This document shows, piece after piece, positions 53,411 through 62,173 of a DNA stretch of 64,000 nucleotides. Origin of the DNA: Paenibacillus sp. USDA918EY. Lineage in GTDB: Bacteria > Bacillota > Bacilli > Paenibacillales > Paenibacillaceae. The DNA lies in contig NZ_WTWY01000023.1 of assembly GCF_009870825.1 (NCBI RefSeq), forward strand, positions 1-64,000, read 5' to 3'. Under the pieces are notes generated by a model, which worked only from the letters and a program-made list of their open reading frames with translations, did no database searches and had not been told where the DNA came from. Made by a program: the position numbers and the translations under genes. Every line of letters begins with the position of its first letter. Position 1 is the stretch's first letter.

Positions 53411-54952
53411 ATGAATTTGAGAGGCTTGACCGTAAGGGAAATGCTCAATCTGCCTGTCATGAAAAACGCAAAGCTGATCAGCGGGGAGCAGGGGCTGGAC
53501 CGGATCGTGCAGTACATCGATATTTGGGAGGTTCCCGATATCGGGAGCTGGCTGCGGGAAGGCGAAATGGTGCTTACGGCCGGTTATCCCGCACGGGATA
53601 ATCCGTCCTTGCTCACCGAAATGATCGAACAGCTGGCCAATGTGAACGGAGCGGGGATTGCCATCAAACCCGAACGGTTTATTCCCCAAATTCCGCAGGA
53701 AATGATCGAGAAAAGCAATTTGTATCACATTCCGGTCATCCAACTGCCGCTGTCAGCGGCTTACATCGACATTACCTATAACGTCATGGAGCAAATTTTG
53801 AACAGGCAGGCTGTATTGCTGAAACGTTCCGAGGAGGTCAACAAAGCGCTGACCGGCCTCGTGTTGAACAACAAAGGCATTCAGGTGGTCGCGGACAGCG
53901 TTTCGAAGCTGATCGATTCGCCGATTTGGATCGTCGACAAAGGCGGCGCCGTACTCGCCTCGTCTCCGGAAGGCAATCCTTACGTCCCGTCGGGCAATCA
54001 CCGTCAATGGGAAGTGAACGTCGACAATAAAATGCTCGGCAAATTCGTGGTGGAAAAGCGGGGGTTGGACGAGCTGGACCTGATGCTGATCGAGCAGGCG
54101 CGGCTCGTGTTTTCGCTGGAGCTGATGAGGGAAAAAATCGCCTTCGACACCGAAAGCAGGCTGCGGGGGACGTTTTTTGAAGAGCTGATTTTGAACCCGC
54201 CGGCGGACGAAAGGATCACCGCTTCAAAAGGACTGCAGCTCGGGCTTTCCCCGGATTGGCTATGGGAGGTTGCCGTTATTGAAGCGGACGAGCCGTTTTA
54301 TAACGAGGATGCTCCCATCGCGGAAGCCATTCAATCCTATTTGTCGGAGGAATCCGCCGCCCGGAAGGTTCGCCCCCAGCTGCAAATCCATGGCGGGAAA
54401 ATCGTGCTGTTTTTGCCTTCCGTACCGACTGCGGACACGGAAAAGCGGCCGGATAACAAAAGGAGACCGCTTCCCTGGAGCGAAGAGCTGCAGCGATGGC
54501 TGAAGCCGTGGGATACGGTGCGGGTCGGCATGGGCCGCCAGGCGCCGCTTTTTGAAGCGAATCGAAGCTACAACGAAGCAAGGACGGCCGTGTCGATCGG
54601 CTTCCGGCTGAATCAGAGGCGGCAGCTGTTTACGTACGCGGAGGTCGAAATGCTGCAAATGCTGCTGTATTCGTCCGATTCGGCTTGGCTGGGCAGGTTC
54701 GTCGACGAAAGGATCGGCAAGCTGGCCGAACACGACCAGGCAAACGGCACCAACTACGTCAGCACGCTTTACCACTATTTGGCGACGGGCGGCAGCCTGA
54801 ACGAAACGTCGAACCGGATGTTTATCCATCGGAATTCGGTCAATTACCGCATCGACCGGATCAAATCGATGACGGGGCTCGACCTGAACAGCGCGCAAAG
54901 CCGATTTGAACTGTATTTGTGCTCGGCATATCAGTTATTGAAACGAGCCTAA
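53411..54952 (+). CDS. PucR-family transcriptional regulator
   Basis: 513 aa with the family layout: N-terminal PucR domain (about 5-125, LTVREMLNLPVMKNAKLISG), a GGDEF-like central region (about 280-400), and the C-terminal PucR HTH (about 450-510, YHYLATGGSLNETSNRMFIHRNSVNYRI split at the helix boundary). PucR proteins control catabolic genes for purines, amino acids or GABA. The ATG at 53411 follows AGAGGTGAG. It sits just before and parallel to the racemase/OPT/DUF917/DUF1177/AroM/M29 genes, so it is their probable regulator. Confidence 0.92.
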   Translation: MNLRGLTVREMLNLPVMKNAKLISGEQGLDRIVQYIDIWEVPDIGSWLREGEMVLTAGYPARDNPSLLTEMIEQLANVNGAGIAIKPERFIPQIPQEMIEKSNLYHIPVIQLPLSAAYIDITYNVMEQILNRQAVLLKRSEEVNKALTGLVLNNKGIQVVADSVSKLIDSPIWIVDKGGAVLASSPEGNPYVPSGNHRQWEVNVDNKMLGKFVVEKRGLDELDLMLIEQARLVFSLELMREKIAFDTESRLRGTFFEELILNPPADERITASKGLQLGLSPDWLWEVAVIEADEPFYNEDAPIAEAIQSYLSEESAARKVRPQLQIHGGKIVLFLPSVPTADTEKRPDNKRRPLPWSEELQRWLKPWDTVRVGMGRQAPLFEANRSYNEARTAVSIGFRLNQRRQLFTYAEVEMLQMLLYSSDSAWLGRFVDERIGKLAEHDQANGTNYVSTLYHYLATGGSLNETSNRMFIHRNSVNYRIDRIKSMTGLDLNSAQSRFELYLCSAYQLLKRA

Positions 54953-55060
54953 ACTTTTCGCCGGATGTAAGCTATCAAATAGTTCCTGTACTGCCAGTGC
55001 TTGACTGTTGCGAATCCGGACATCATTCTACGATCAAATATATCTGTTTATTCTTGGATA

Positions 55061-55103
55061 AAAAAACGCCTTCTTTGTGCTCCGGGCACAAGGAGGCGTT
55101 TTT
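55061..55103 (+). terminator. Terminator between pucR-like gene and the catabolic operon
   Basis: Long stem AAAACGCCTTCTTTGTGC paired with GCACAAGGAGGCGTTTT, flanked by A and T runs. It separates the regulator from the operon, whose promoter must therefore lie in 55104-55228; that stretch is AT-rich but has no clear boxes. Confidence 0.93.
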
Positions 55104-55228
55104 AGTTTTGTTGGCCGGGTACATTGTTGCTTGGCGGGTAAAACAATTAAAATCTTACTTAATAAAAATTTTTGGGGATGGTAAATATCCTGACATCAAC
55201 CTGAAGAGGGGCGAAAGGGTGATCGGCT

Positions 55229-55876
55229 TTGATAGGATTAATTCGCGTATTTACCGCAAATGATAATGAAGTGCTTCAATCGCATGGAAAAATTATCGAG
55301 GAGCAGCATGGTATTCCCATATTAAGCAAAAGCATCCCCGATCAGCCGCTAGGGATCTATGACGACGAATCGGAACGGATTGCCGTACCGAAAATCGTAG
55401 ACCTCGGCGTTCAGATGGAACGCGAAGGATGCCGGGCGATCATTATTAGCTGCGCCGCAGATCCGGCCATCCGCGAGCTTCGAAGCCGCGTTTCGATTCC
55501 GGTCATCGGCGGGGGAAGCTCGGCAGCGCATGTGGCGCGCGCCCTGGGACTGCCTGTCGGCGTTATGGGCATCACCGAAGGCGTTCCGCCTGTGATGCGC
55601 GATATTTTAGGGGATCTGATCTCGGGTTACCTCCGTCCGGAAGGCGTCACAAACACGACGGACCTGCTGACGGAAGAAGGCCGCGGCAAAGCGCTGGAAG
55701 CGGCGAAAACGCTCATCGGGCAAGGGGCAAAAGCGATTGTATTCGCTTGCACGGGCTTGTCGACCATCGGGTTTGCCGAAACGCTCCGGAAGGAACTGAA
55801 AGTTCCGGTCATCGATACGGTAGAATCGGAAGGTTTCATGGCCGCGAACTATTATAAACAAGCCGGCGCGATTTGA
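55229..55876 (+). CDS. Asp/Glu/hydantoin racemase-family protein
   Basis: 215 aa, Asp/Glu racemase superfamily (HyuE branch). Two catalytic-type cysteines lie in mirror positions: C75 (ISCAADPAI) and C174 (ACTGLSTIG); GGGSSAAHVA and MGITEGVPP are phosphate/carboxylate-binding loops. Such enzymes epimerise amino acids or N-carbamoyl/hydantoin derivatives through the Cys pair. The TTG start is preceded by an AAAGGGTGA stretch. First gene of the cluster under PucR. Confidence 0.85.
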   Translation: MIGLIRVFTANDNEVLQSHGKIIEEQHGIPILSKSIPDQPLGIYDDESERIAVPKIVDLGVQMEREGCRAIIISCAADPAIRELRSRVSIPVIGGGSSAAHVARALGLPVGVMGITEGVPPVMRDILGDLISGYLRPEGVTNTTDLLTEEGRGKALEAAKTLIGQGAKAIVFACTGLSTIGFAETLRKELKVPVIDTVESEGFMAANYYKQAGAI

Positions 55877-56109
55877 AAAGGGCTTAACCCTACCTTGCAA
55901 ACGTTACAAATTACCGTTCGGCCTTCGATTTGAATGTCGGCAGCATTTATTCTTCCTTTTTTTTCGGAAGAGAGCGCTCGTTAGATCCGTTTGAAAACGA
56001 CTTACCCTCGACTTGAAAGCGGTCTGCAGAGTCGGGGGGCATGACGCGACGCAAGCCCTGCGGATTTCTAGCAAACGAGTGATTAATCTAACAAATTGGA
56101 GGCATACGG

Positions 56110-57720
56110 ATGAGCGAAATCAAACATGAAACCGGACAGGCGGACAAAAAAGAGAAACATCCCAGCATATTCGAACCGTTTGGCCTGATCCTCAACATCG
56201 TTACCGGCGTTCTGGGCGCGATCGTCGGCATACAGATCGTTACGACGCTTGGCGTGACGCCAAACACGGCGATCATCGGCGCGCTTGTTGCGATGCTGAT
56301 TGCAAGAATTCCGCTAGCGATATTTAAAAAGTATAAATCGATCCACCGTCAAAACATGGTCCAAACCTCCATCTCCTCGGCGACGTTTGGCGCGGCCAAC
56401 AGTTTGTTCATCCCGATCGGGATCCCGTTCGTGATGGGAGAGACGAAGCTGATCATCCCGATGTTGATCGGCGCGGCGCTTGCGATGTTCGTGGACGCGG
56501 CGCTGCTCTATAAGCTGTTTGACTCGAAGCTGTTCCCCGCATCCGGAACGTGGGCTCCGGGCGTGGCGACCGCCGAATCGATCATTGCCGGGGATAAAGG
56601 CGGCAAACGCGCCGGACTGCTCGGCGTCGGGACGGTGATCGGCCTGATCGGGTCTTATTTCCATATTTCCATGTCCGCGTTCGGCGTGGCGTTTATCGGC
56701 AACATTTGGGCGCTTGGCATGTTCGGGATCGGACTTTTGATCCGCCAATATTCGAACCCGCTGTTCAGCATCGACGTCGACAAGCTTTATATTGCGCACG
56801 GCGTCATGATCGGCGCCGGGATCGTTGCCTTGGTGCAGGCGGCCATTCTTATTTTGAAACGTCCGAAAAAGGAAGATAGAGCAGCGGACGCGGAAAAATA
56901 CACCCGCTCGGAAGGCGAAGCGAGACGCGCCCTCGGGCTTGGTTTTGTCGCTTACCTCGTCATCGCGCTGATCATCGCCCTCATTGGCGGCCTCATTACG
57001 AAAATGTCGATCGGCATGCTGATCGGATTCCTTGTCTTTGCTGCCTTTGCCGCGTTCGTGCACGAAATTATCGTCGGCATCGCGGCGATGCATTCCGGCT
57101 GGTTCCCGGCCTTTGCCGTAGCGTTTATTACGCTGCTGTTCGGCATGTTGATCGGATTCCCGACTGTTGCGCTGGCGCTGCTAGCCGGATTTAGCGCCGC
57201 TACGGGCCCGGCGTTCGCCGACATGGGTTACGACCTGAAGACGGGTTACATCCTTCGCGGCAACGGCGAAGACAAAGAGTTTGAGCTGCGCGGCAGAAAG
57301 CAGCAGTACATGACGGGCATGATCGCTTTCGGCGTGGCGGTGATCGTCGTTGCCCTGACGTACCATTCCTATTTCGGCCAAAATCTCGTTCCGCCGATCG
57401 ATACGGTATACGTGTCGACCATCCAAGCGGGGACTTCCCCGGACGTTGCGATGAAGCTGCTGCTTTGGGCCATCCCGGGCGCCATTTTGCAATGGCTTGG
57501 CGGCGCGAAACGCCAGATCGGCGTCATGTTCGCGACCGGCTTGCTTATTGCGACGCCTAATGCATGTTGGGCGGTGCTGGCAGGTCTTTTGATCCGGATC
57601 GTCGTGCTGAAAGTGAAGGGCAAGGAAGCCGAGACGCCGATGAGCATTTTGGCGGCAGGGTTCATCGCGGGCGACGCGATTTACAGCTTCTTTAACTCCA
57701 TGTTCAAAATGAGAAAGTAG
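56110..57720 (+). CDS. OPT/YSL-family oligopeptide-type transporter
   Basis: A 536-aa polytopic membrane protein of about 13 helices. OPT family signs include the hydrophilic N-terminus, GTVIGLIGSYFHISMSAFGV (divided at the loop) and ATPNACWAVLAGLLIRIVVL near the end. OPT proteins import small peptides or metal chelates by proton symport. The 233-bp gap after the racemase has no recognisable promoter. Codons and strong Shine-Dalgarno (GGAGG) fit its neighbours. It is the likely entry point for the cluster's substrate. Confidence 0.88.
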   Translation: MSEIKHETGQADKKEKHPSIFEPFGLILNIVTGVLGAIVGIQIVTTLGVTPNTAIIGALVAMLIARIPLAIFKKYKSIHRQNMVQTSISSATFGAANSLFIPIGIPFVMGETKLIIPMLIGAALAMFVDAALLYKLFDSKLFPASGTWAPGVATAESIIAGDKGGKRAGLLGVGTVIGLIGSYFHISMSAFGVAFIGNIWALGMFGIGLLIRQYSNPLFSIDVDKLYIAHGVMIGAGIVALVQAAILILKRPKKEDRAADAEKYTRSEGEARRALGLGFVAYLVIALIIALIGGLITKMSIGMLIGFLVFAAFAAFVHEIIVGIAAMHSGWFPAFAVAFITLLFGMLIGFPTVALALLAGFSAATGPAFADMGYDLKTGYILRGNGEDKEFELRGRKQQYMTGMIAFGVAVIVVALTYHSYFGQNLVPPIDTVYVSTIQAGTSPDVAMKLLLWAIPGAILQWLGGAKRQIGVMFATGLLIATPNACWAVLAGLLIRIVVLKVKGKEAETPMSILAAGFIAGDAIYSFFNSMFKMRK

Positions 57721-57729
57721 GTGCATTCC

Positions 57730-58788
57730 ATGGCTAGAATCAAACTGGACGAAAACATGATGGAAAGCGCCGTGTTCGGCGGCGCCGTCTTAGGCGGCGG
57801 CGGGGGCGGCTGGATCGAAGAGGGTTTGCAGATCGGCCGCCTGGCCCTGGAGCTCGGCGAGCCGGAGCTGCGCACGATCGACGAATTCGCCGAAGACGAC
57901 ACGTTCGTGACGGTATCGCTTGTCGGCGCTCCCGGAGCAAAGGATAAATTTTTGAAACCGATCCATTACGCAAGATCGCTCGAGATGCTCGCGCGCGGGC
58001 TCGGCAAACCGATTTCGGCGATCCATACGAACGAAAACGGCGCCGGAACGACGGTAAACGGCTGGCTGCAATCGGTCATGACCGGCATCCCGCTCGTCGA
58101 CTTTGCCTGCAACGGCCGGGCGCATCCTACCGGCACGATGGGCGCGCTGAATTTGACGGAGGTCGAAGACTACGTGTCGCATCAAACGGCCATCGGCGGC
58201 AAAGGCGACAACTACCTGGAGTTTGCCGTTTCCGGGTCGCTCGGCAAAGCCGCTTCGCTGGTGCGCAAAGCTTCGGTCGAAGCGGGCGGGCTCGTGGCTG
58301 TAGCCAGAAATCCGGTGACGGCCGCATACGCAAAACAAAACGGCGCTCCGGGCGCGATCACGCAGGCGATCGGCGTCGGCGAGGCGCTGCTCGGCGCCAA
58401 AGGCGAAGCCGCCATTGCCGCCGTCGTGGACAAGCTTGGAGGGAAGGTCGTCGCGGCAGGCGAGGTGACCGAATTCGAAATGGAAACGACGGGCGGGTTC
58501 GACGTCGGCAACGTGCTGATCGACGGATTTGAAATGACGTTCTGGAACGAATACATGACGCTGGAAAAAGGCGGGGAGCGTTATGCGACGTTCCCGGACC
58601 TGATCATGACGCTGGATGCGAAGACGGCGAGACCGGTCGTCACGGCCGCATTGCAAAAAGGCCAACAGCTTGCGGTCATCGCCGTGCCGCGGGAAAAGCT
58701 GCTGCTAAGCAGCACGATGAGCAACAAAGCTTTAATGCAGCCTGTCGAGGACATCATCAAAAAGCCGATTTTGGATTACTTGTTCTGA
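57730..58788 (+). CDS. DUF917-family protein
   Basis: 352 aa. The Gly-rich N-terminus VFGGAVLGGGGGGWIEEGL is the DUF917 signature, followed by NENGAGTTVNGWLQS and CNGRAHPTGTMG. DUF917 domains occur alone or fused to hydantoinase/oxoprolinase subunits, so an amidohydrolase-linked role is likely. The ATG has TAGGTG upstream and begins 9 bp after the transporter stop, so the two are tightly coupled. Confidence 0.85.
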   Translation: MARIKLDENMMESAVFGGAVLGGGGGGWIEEGLQIGRLALELGEPELRTIDEFAEDDTFVTVSLVGAPGAKDKFLKPIHYARSLEMLARGLGKPISAIHTNENGAGTTVNGWLQSVMTGIPLVDFACNGRAHPTGTMGALNLTEVEDYVSHQTAIGGKGDNYLEFAVSGSLGKAASLVRKASVEAGGLVAVARNPVTAAYAKQNGAPGAITQAIGVGEALLGAKGEAAIAAVVDKLGGKVVAAGEVTEFEMETTGGFDVGNVLIDGFEMTFWNEYMTLEKGGERYATFPDLIMTLDAKTARPVVTAALQKGQQLAVIAVPREKLLLSSTMSNKALMQPVEDIIKKPILDYLF

Positions 58789-58840
58789 TTCACCCCTATA
58801 AGCCGCAAACACTACAGACAGAAAATGGAGGTCGGATTCG

Positions 58841-59785
58841 ATGACATTAAAACAAACGATGATCGCGCTGGAAGCGATGGACGACGCTTACGTAACCGGG
58901 GAGAAGGTAAAGGAGCTGTTCGCCGGCTACGCTGAAGTTTCGATCGAGGTGCAAAAAGTAACGGGGGAAAAGGGCAGCACGGACTTCATCAAAATCGTCA
59001 TTCCCGGCACCGAAGGCAAATCGAAAGGCGGCAGCGCCCCGACGTTCGGCATCGTCGGCCGTTTGGGCGGCATCGGTGCCCGTCCAAGCCGGATCGGGCT
59101 CGTGTCCGATGCCGACGGCGCGGTTGCGGCCGTTGCTTCGGCGCTTAAGCTGGCGGACATGCAGGTGAAAGGCGACCGTTTGAAGGGCGATATTATCGTG
59201 ACGACCCACATTTGCCCGGATGCGCCAACCCGTCCGCACGAGCCGGTCGATTTCATGGACTCTCCGGTGGATATCGGCGCGATGAACGCGCATGAAGTGC
59301 TGCCGGAAATGGAGGCGGTGCTTTCGATCGATACGACCAAAGGCAACCGTGTGATCAATCATAAAGGTTTTGCCATTTCGCCGACCGTCAAAGAGGGCTA
59401 CATTTTGCGGGTGAGCGAAGACCTGCTGCGCATCATGGAAATGACGACCGGGCTTCTGCCGGTGACGTTCCCGATCACGATGCAGGACATTACGCCTTAC
59501 GGCAACGACTTGTACCACATCAACTCGATTTTGCAGCCGGCCGTCGCCACGGACGCTCCGGTCGTCGGCGTTGCGGTCACGGCGCAAAGCGTCGTTCCGG
59601 GCTGCGGCACGGGCGCCAGCCACGAAGTCGACATCGCCGCCGCAACGCGTTTTGCGGTCGAGGTCGCCAAAGAATTCACGAACGGAACCTGCGCGTTTTA
59701 CGACGCGGAGGAATACGGCCGGATCGTGAAGCTTTACGGCTCGATGAAGGTGCTGCAAACGGCGGGAGACGCCGAAGGAAAATAA
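58841..59785 (+). CDS. DUF1177-family protein
   Basis: 314 aa, cytosolic. After a short helical start comes FGIVGRLGGIGARPSRIGLVSD as two motifs, DADGAVAAVASALKLADMQ, and THICPDAPTRPHEPVDFMDS, then CGTGASHEVDIAAATRFAVE. The order Asp-rich loop, helix, strand ending in His/Asp resembles M20/M28 metallopeptidases, where DDKxG and a DEE motif bind zinc (see findings). Family function is unknown. Two terminators follow the gene. Confidence 0.8.
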   Translation: MTLKQTMIALEAMDDAYVTGEKVKELFAGYAEVSIEVQKVTGEKGSTDFIKIVIPGTEGKSKGGSAPTFGIVGRLGGIGARPSRIGLVSDADGAVAAVASALKLADMQVKGDRLKGDIIVTTHICPDAPTRPHEPVDFMDSPVDIGAMNAHEVLPEMEAVLSIDTTKGNRVINHKGFAISPTVKEGYILRVSEDLLRIMEMTTGLLPVTFPITMQDITPYGNDLYHINSILQPAVATDAPVVGVAVTAQSVVPGCGTGASHEVDIAAATRFAVEVAKEFTNGTCAFYDAEEYGRIVKLYGSMKVLQTAGDAEGK

Positions 59786-59791
59786 TACGGG

Positions 59792-59825
59792 AGGGAAGGG
59801 GATAAGAGGTTCCCTTCCCTTTTTT
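59792..59825 (+). terminator. First of two tandem terminators between DUF1177 and aroM-like genes
   Basis: AGGGAAGGG/CCCTTCCCT stem with an 11-nt loop, followed by six T residues. Confidence 0.85.
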
Positions 59826-59830
59826 CGCAG

Positions 59831-59879
59831 GATCCGCGGCTTGCCGGGAAAGGCAAGCGGCGCGGATGCGCTTTTTTTG
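59831..59879 (+). terminator. Second tandem terminator before the aroM-like gene
   Basis: Long stem ATCCGCG-GCTTGCC / GGCAAGC-(GG)-CGCGGAT with a 6-nt loop, then GCGCTTTTTTT. Only 24 bases remain before the next ATG, so readthrough or a promoter inside this region is needed. Confidence 0.85.
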
Positions 59880-59902
59880 TGAATATGGGAGGAGGAAGAA
59901 AT

Positions 59903-60574
59903 ATGACGAAACTTGGGGTCATCACGATCGGGCAGGCGCCGCGCAAGGACGTCGCCCCGATTTTAAGAGAACATCTGCCCGCGCGGGTGGACATGATTCA
60001 AGCAGGCGTTTTGGACGGTTTGTCGAAAGAGTATATTGCCGGGCATTTGCAGCCGGGAGAACATGACTACGTCCTCACTTCCCGGCTGGCGACTGGCGAG
60101 TCCGTCGTTATGGGCCGCAGCAAAATCCAGCCCATCCTGCAGCAAAAGATCGACGAGATGGAAAACCGGGGAGTCGCGAACATTTTGCTGCTTTGCACGG
60201 GCGTATTTCCGGGGTTGGCCGCCCGCTCTTCCTATTTGATCGAACCCGACCATATCATTCCTCCGGCCGTCAAAGCGATGGTCGGCAACCGCAGGCTGGG
60301 CGTCATCGTTCCCCTGGAGGAGCAGAAGGAAACCATGAACTCGAAATACGAGCCGCATGGCCTTCATCCGGTTTACGGCGTGGCCTCGCCATACGTATTC
60401 GACCGGGGCAATTTCCAAGCCGCCGCGGCCGGGCTGAAGGGAAAAGCGGACATTTTGCTGCTGGACTGCATGGGGTACACGGAGGAAGCGCGCAAACTGA
60501 TGGCCGAGGCCTCCGGCCTGCCGGTAATTCTGTCCAATGCGATCATGGCGAAAATCGTGTCGGAAATGATCTGA
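59903..60574 (+). CDS. AroM-family protein
   Basis: 223 aa. N-terminal KLGVITIGQAPRKDVAP is the AroM hallmark; IVPLEEQKET and LLLDCMGYTEEAR give the second half of the Asp/Glu-racemase-like alpha/beta fold, with a Cys pair (CTGVF, DCMGY). AroM proteins have no established activity; the E. coli gene sits beside aroL. The ATG at 59903 is set by GGGAGGAGGAAG upstream. It is a second racemase-superfamily member in this cluster. Confidence 0.85.
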   Translation: MTKLGVITIGQAPRKDVAPILREHLPARVDMIQAGVLDGLSKEYIAGHLQPGEHDYVLTSRLATGESVVMGRSKIQPILQQKIDEMENRGVANILLLCTGVFPGLAARSSYLIEPDHIIPPAVKAMVGNRRLGVIVPLEEQKETMNSKYEPHGLHPVYGVASPYVFDRGNFQAAAAGLKGKADILLLDCMGYTEEARKLMAEASGLPVILSNAIMAKIVSEMI

Positions 60575-60646
60575 TCGGCCTGGATTCGGATGAACGACGA
60601 GCTCGATCCGGGGCGCAAATACATGGTTGAAAGGAAGTTAACGAAC

Positions 60647-61600
60647 ATGCAGGAAAAAATCGTTGAAACGAGCATCAATATGCTGAAGGACTGCCTTGGG
60701 CTGAAAGCGGGGGAAACGTTCCTCATCGTCTCCGACGATTCGAGAAAGGAACTGGCGGAATCGCTTTACGAGGCGGGAAAACGGATCGGCGCGGAAAGCA
60801 TGCTGACCGTGATCAAGGAGCGCGGCAAATCCGGCGAGGAACCGCCGGCGCCGATCGCGGCTGCGATGGCGGCGGCTCAGGTCGTCGTCTGCATCACGAA
60901 GCATTCGCTGACGCATACGCAAGCCCGGAAGCAGGCCGCCGCCGCGGGCGCCCGCCTTGCGACGATGCCGGGAATCACCGCGGACATGTTCCTGGAGGGC
61001 GCGATCGCGGCCGACTATACCGAGGTCAAGGCGCTGACGGAGAAGGTGACGGATATGCTGTCCAACAGCCGCAAAGTGCGCATCGAAAAAGACGGCCATA
61101 CGCTTGAATTTTCGATCGACGGCCGCGACGGGGTTCCGAGCACGGGCATGTATTTGGAGCCGGGACAATCGGGGAATTTGCCGTCCGGGGAAGCGTATAT
61201 CGCACCGGTGGAAGGCAGCGCCGAAGGGACCATCGTCGTCGACGGCTCGATCGCCGGGGTCGGAAAGGTTGAAGGCCCCGTCGTTTTAACCGTCGAGAAG
61301 GGGCGCTTGGTGGCGGCCGAAGGAGGCGCTGAAGGCGGAAAGCTGCTGCAGATGCTCGGCGAGGGCGACGGAAGGCTGCTCGGGGAATTCGGCATCGGCA
61401 CGAACGAAAAAGCGAGAATTACGGGCGTCGTGCTGGAGGATGAAAAAGTGTACGGCACGATCCATGTCGCCTTCGGCAGCAACAACACGTTTGGCGGCGT
61501 CGTGGCGGCCGGCGTCCATATCGATTGCGTCGTCGGCAAGCCGGACGTATATCTCGACGGCCGGCTGATCATGAAAAACGGCGAGCTGCTTGACAAATAA
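60647..61600 (+). CDS. M29-like aminopeptidase
   Basis: 317 aa. The C-terminal half carries the thermophilic-aminopeptidase (AmpS/T) type features: LPSGEAYIAPVEGSAEGTIV (split), LGEFGIGTNEKARI, and HVAFGSNNTFGG-x-HID. The Glu, His and Asp in these motifs are the family's metal ligands. A shorter N-terminal lobe (about 1-150) than usual (about 410 aa in AmpS) suggests the leucyl-aminopeptidase-like branch. The start at 60647 has AAAGGAAG upstream; longer in-frame starts lack one. It would free N-terminal residues from imported peptides. Confidence 0.83.
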   Translation: MQEKIVETSINMLKDCLGLKAGETFLIVSDDSRKELAESLYEAGKRIGAESMLTVIKERGKSGEEPPAPIAAAMAAAQVVVCITKHSLTHTQARKQAAAAGARLATMPGITADMFLEGAIAADYTEVKALTEKVTDMLSNSRKVRIEKDGHTLEFSIDGRDGVPSTGMYLEPGQSGNLPSGEAYIAPVEGSAEGTIVVDGSIAGVGKVEGPVVLTVEKGRLVAAEGGAEGGKLLQMLGEGDGRLLGEFGIGTNEKARITGVVLEDEKVYGTIHVAFGSNNTFGGVVAAGVHIDCVVGKPDVYLDGRLIMKNGELLDK

Positions 61601-61702
61601 TCCTCCCTCCGATGCCGCCATTCCAAGCCGATCCATCGGACAGCTTGCGAAGGCGGCGTCAAAAACGAAAACCATATTTTTGCGAAAGCGATCCGCAGGA
61701 GG

Positions 61703-61773
61703 CGGCCGGTTGCGTCGGCCGTTTTTCTGCGGTTTTTTATAGGCCCCGCTGGATTGGTTCCGGCGGGGATTTT
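61703..61773 (+). terminator. Terminator(s) after the aminopeptidase
   Basis: CGGCCG/CGGCCG hairpin with TTTTT (61703-61726), then TTTTTT near 61736 and a second CCCCGC/GCGGGG hairpin with ATTTT (61744-61773). They close the cluster. Confidence 0.75.
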
Positions 61774-61888
61774 GCTGCCGCGGCGGCAGAAAAAAAGTTG
61801 GCCCGAAGAAAAAATGCCGCTCCCGACCCTCCTGGTGTACCGGCGTTGTTCCCTAGTTCGCGGTGTGCCGAAAAAACATGTTTATTGA

Positions 61889-62051
61889 ACGCTCGCCGAT
61901 ACCGTCAAATCGAACCTGGCGCAATTCGTGACGGGCAACAAGGACATCGACAAGGATTGGGACAGCTACATCGCCGGATTCAAGGGTCGGATTCAAGAGG
62001 CTTCAGCTGGATCAGTATTTGAACATTTACCAAAAAGCGCTGCAAAAATAA
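61889..62051 (+). pseudogene. C-terminal remnant of an ABC extracellular solute-binding protein
   Basis: Two frames with the solute-binding-protein tail. The first (from 61889) reads NLAQFVTGNKDIDKDWDSYI then AGFKG; the second, offset near 61990-61998, reads LQLDQYLNIYQKALQK and ends at TAA 62049-62051. Together these match the C-terminus of sugar-binding lipoproteins (GLDQYLxIYQKA). No start or N-terminal domain remains. It abuts a fucosidase, so a lost sugar-uptake system is likely. Confidence 0.72.
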
Positions 62052-62173
62052 TGACGTCATGATATCTGCGGCTATCGGCAGGTATCCTGTTTTTTGAGGA
62101 GAATGTTATTTAGGATGGGTTTTGCACGGACAAATTTCGGCAAAATTCCGCAAAAAGAGTTGGAGGGTTAGCG

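Noticed and set aside
55877..56109. Possible terminator at the CTTCC/GGAAG pair between racemase and OPT genes
   Set aside because: The T run is inside the loop, not after the stem, so it would not terminate. The genes may be one operon.
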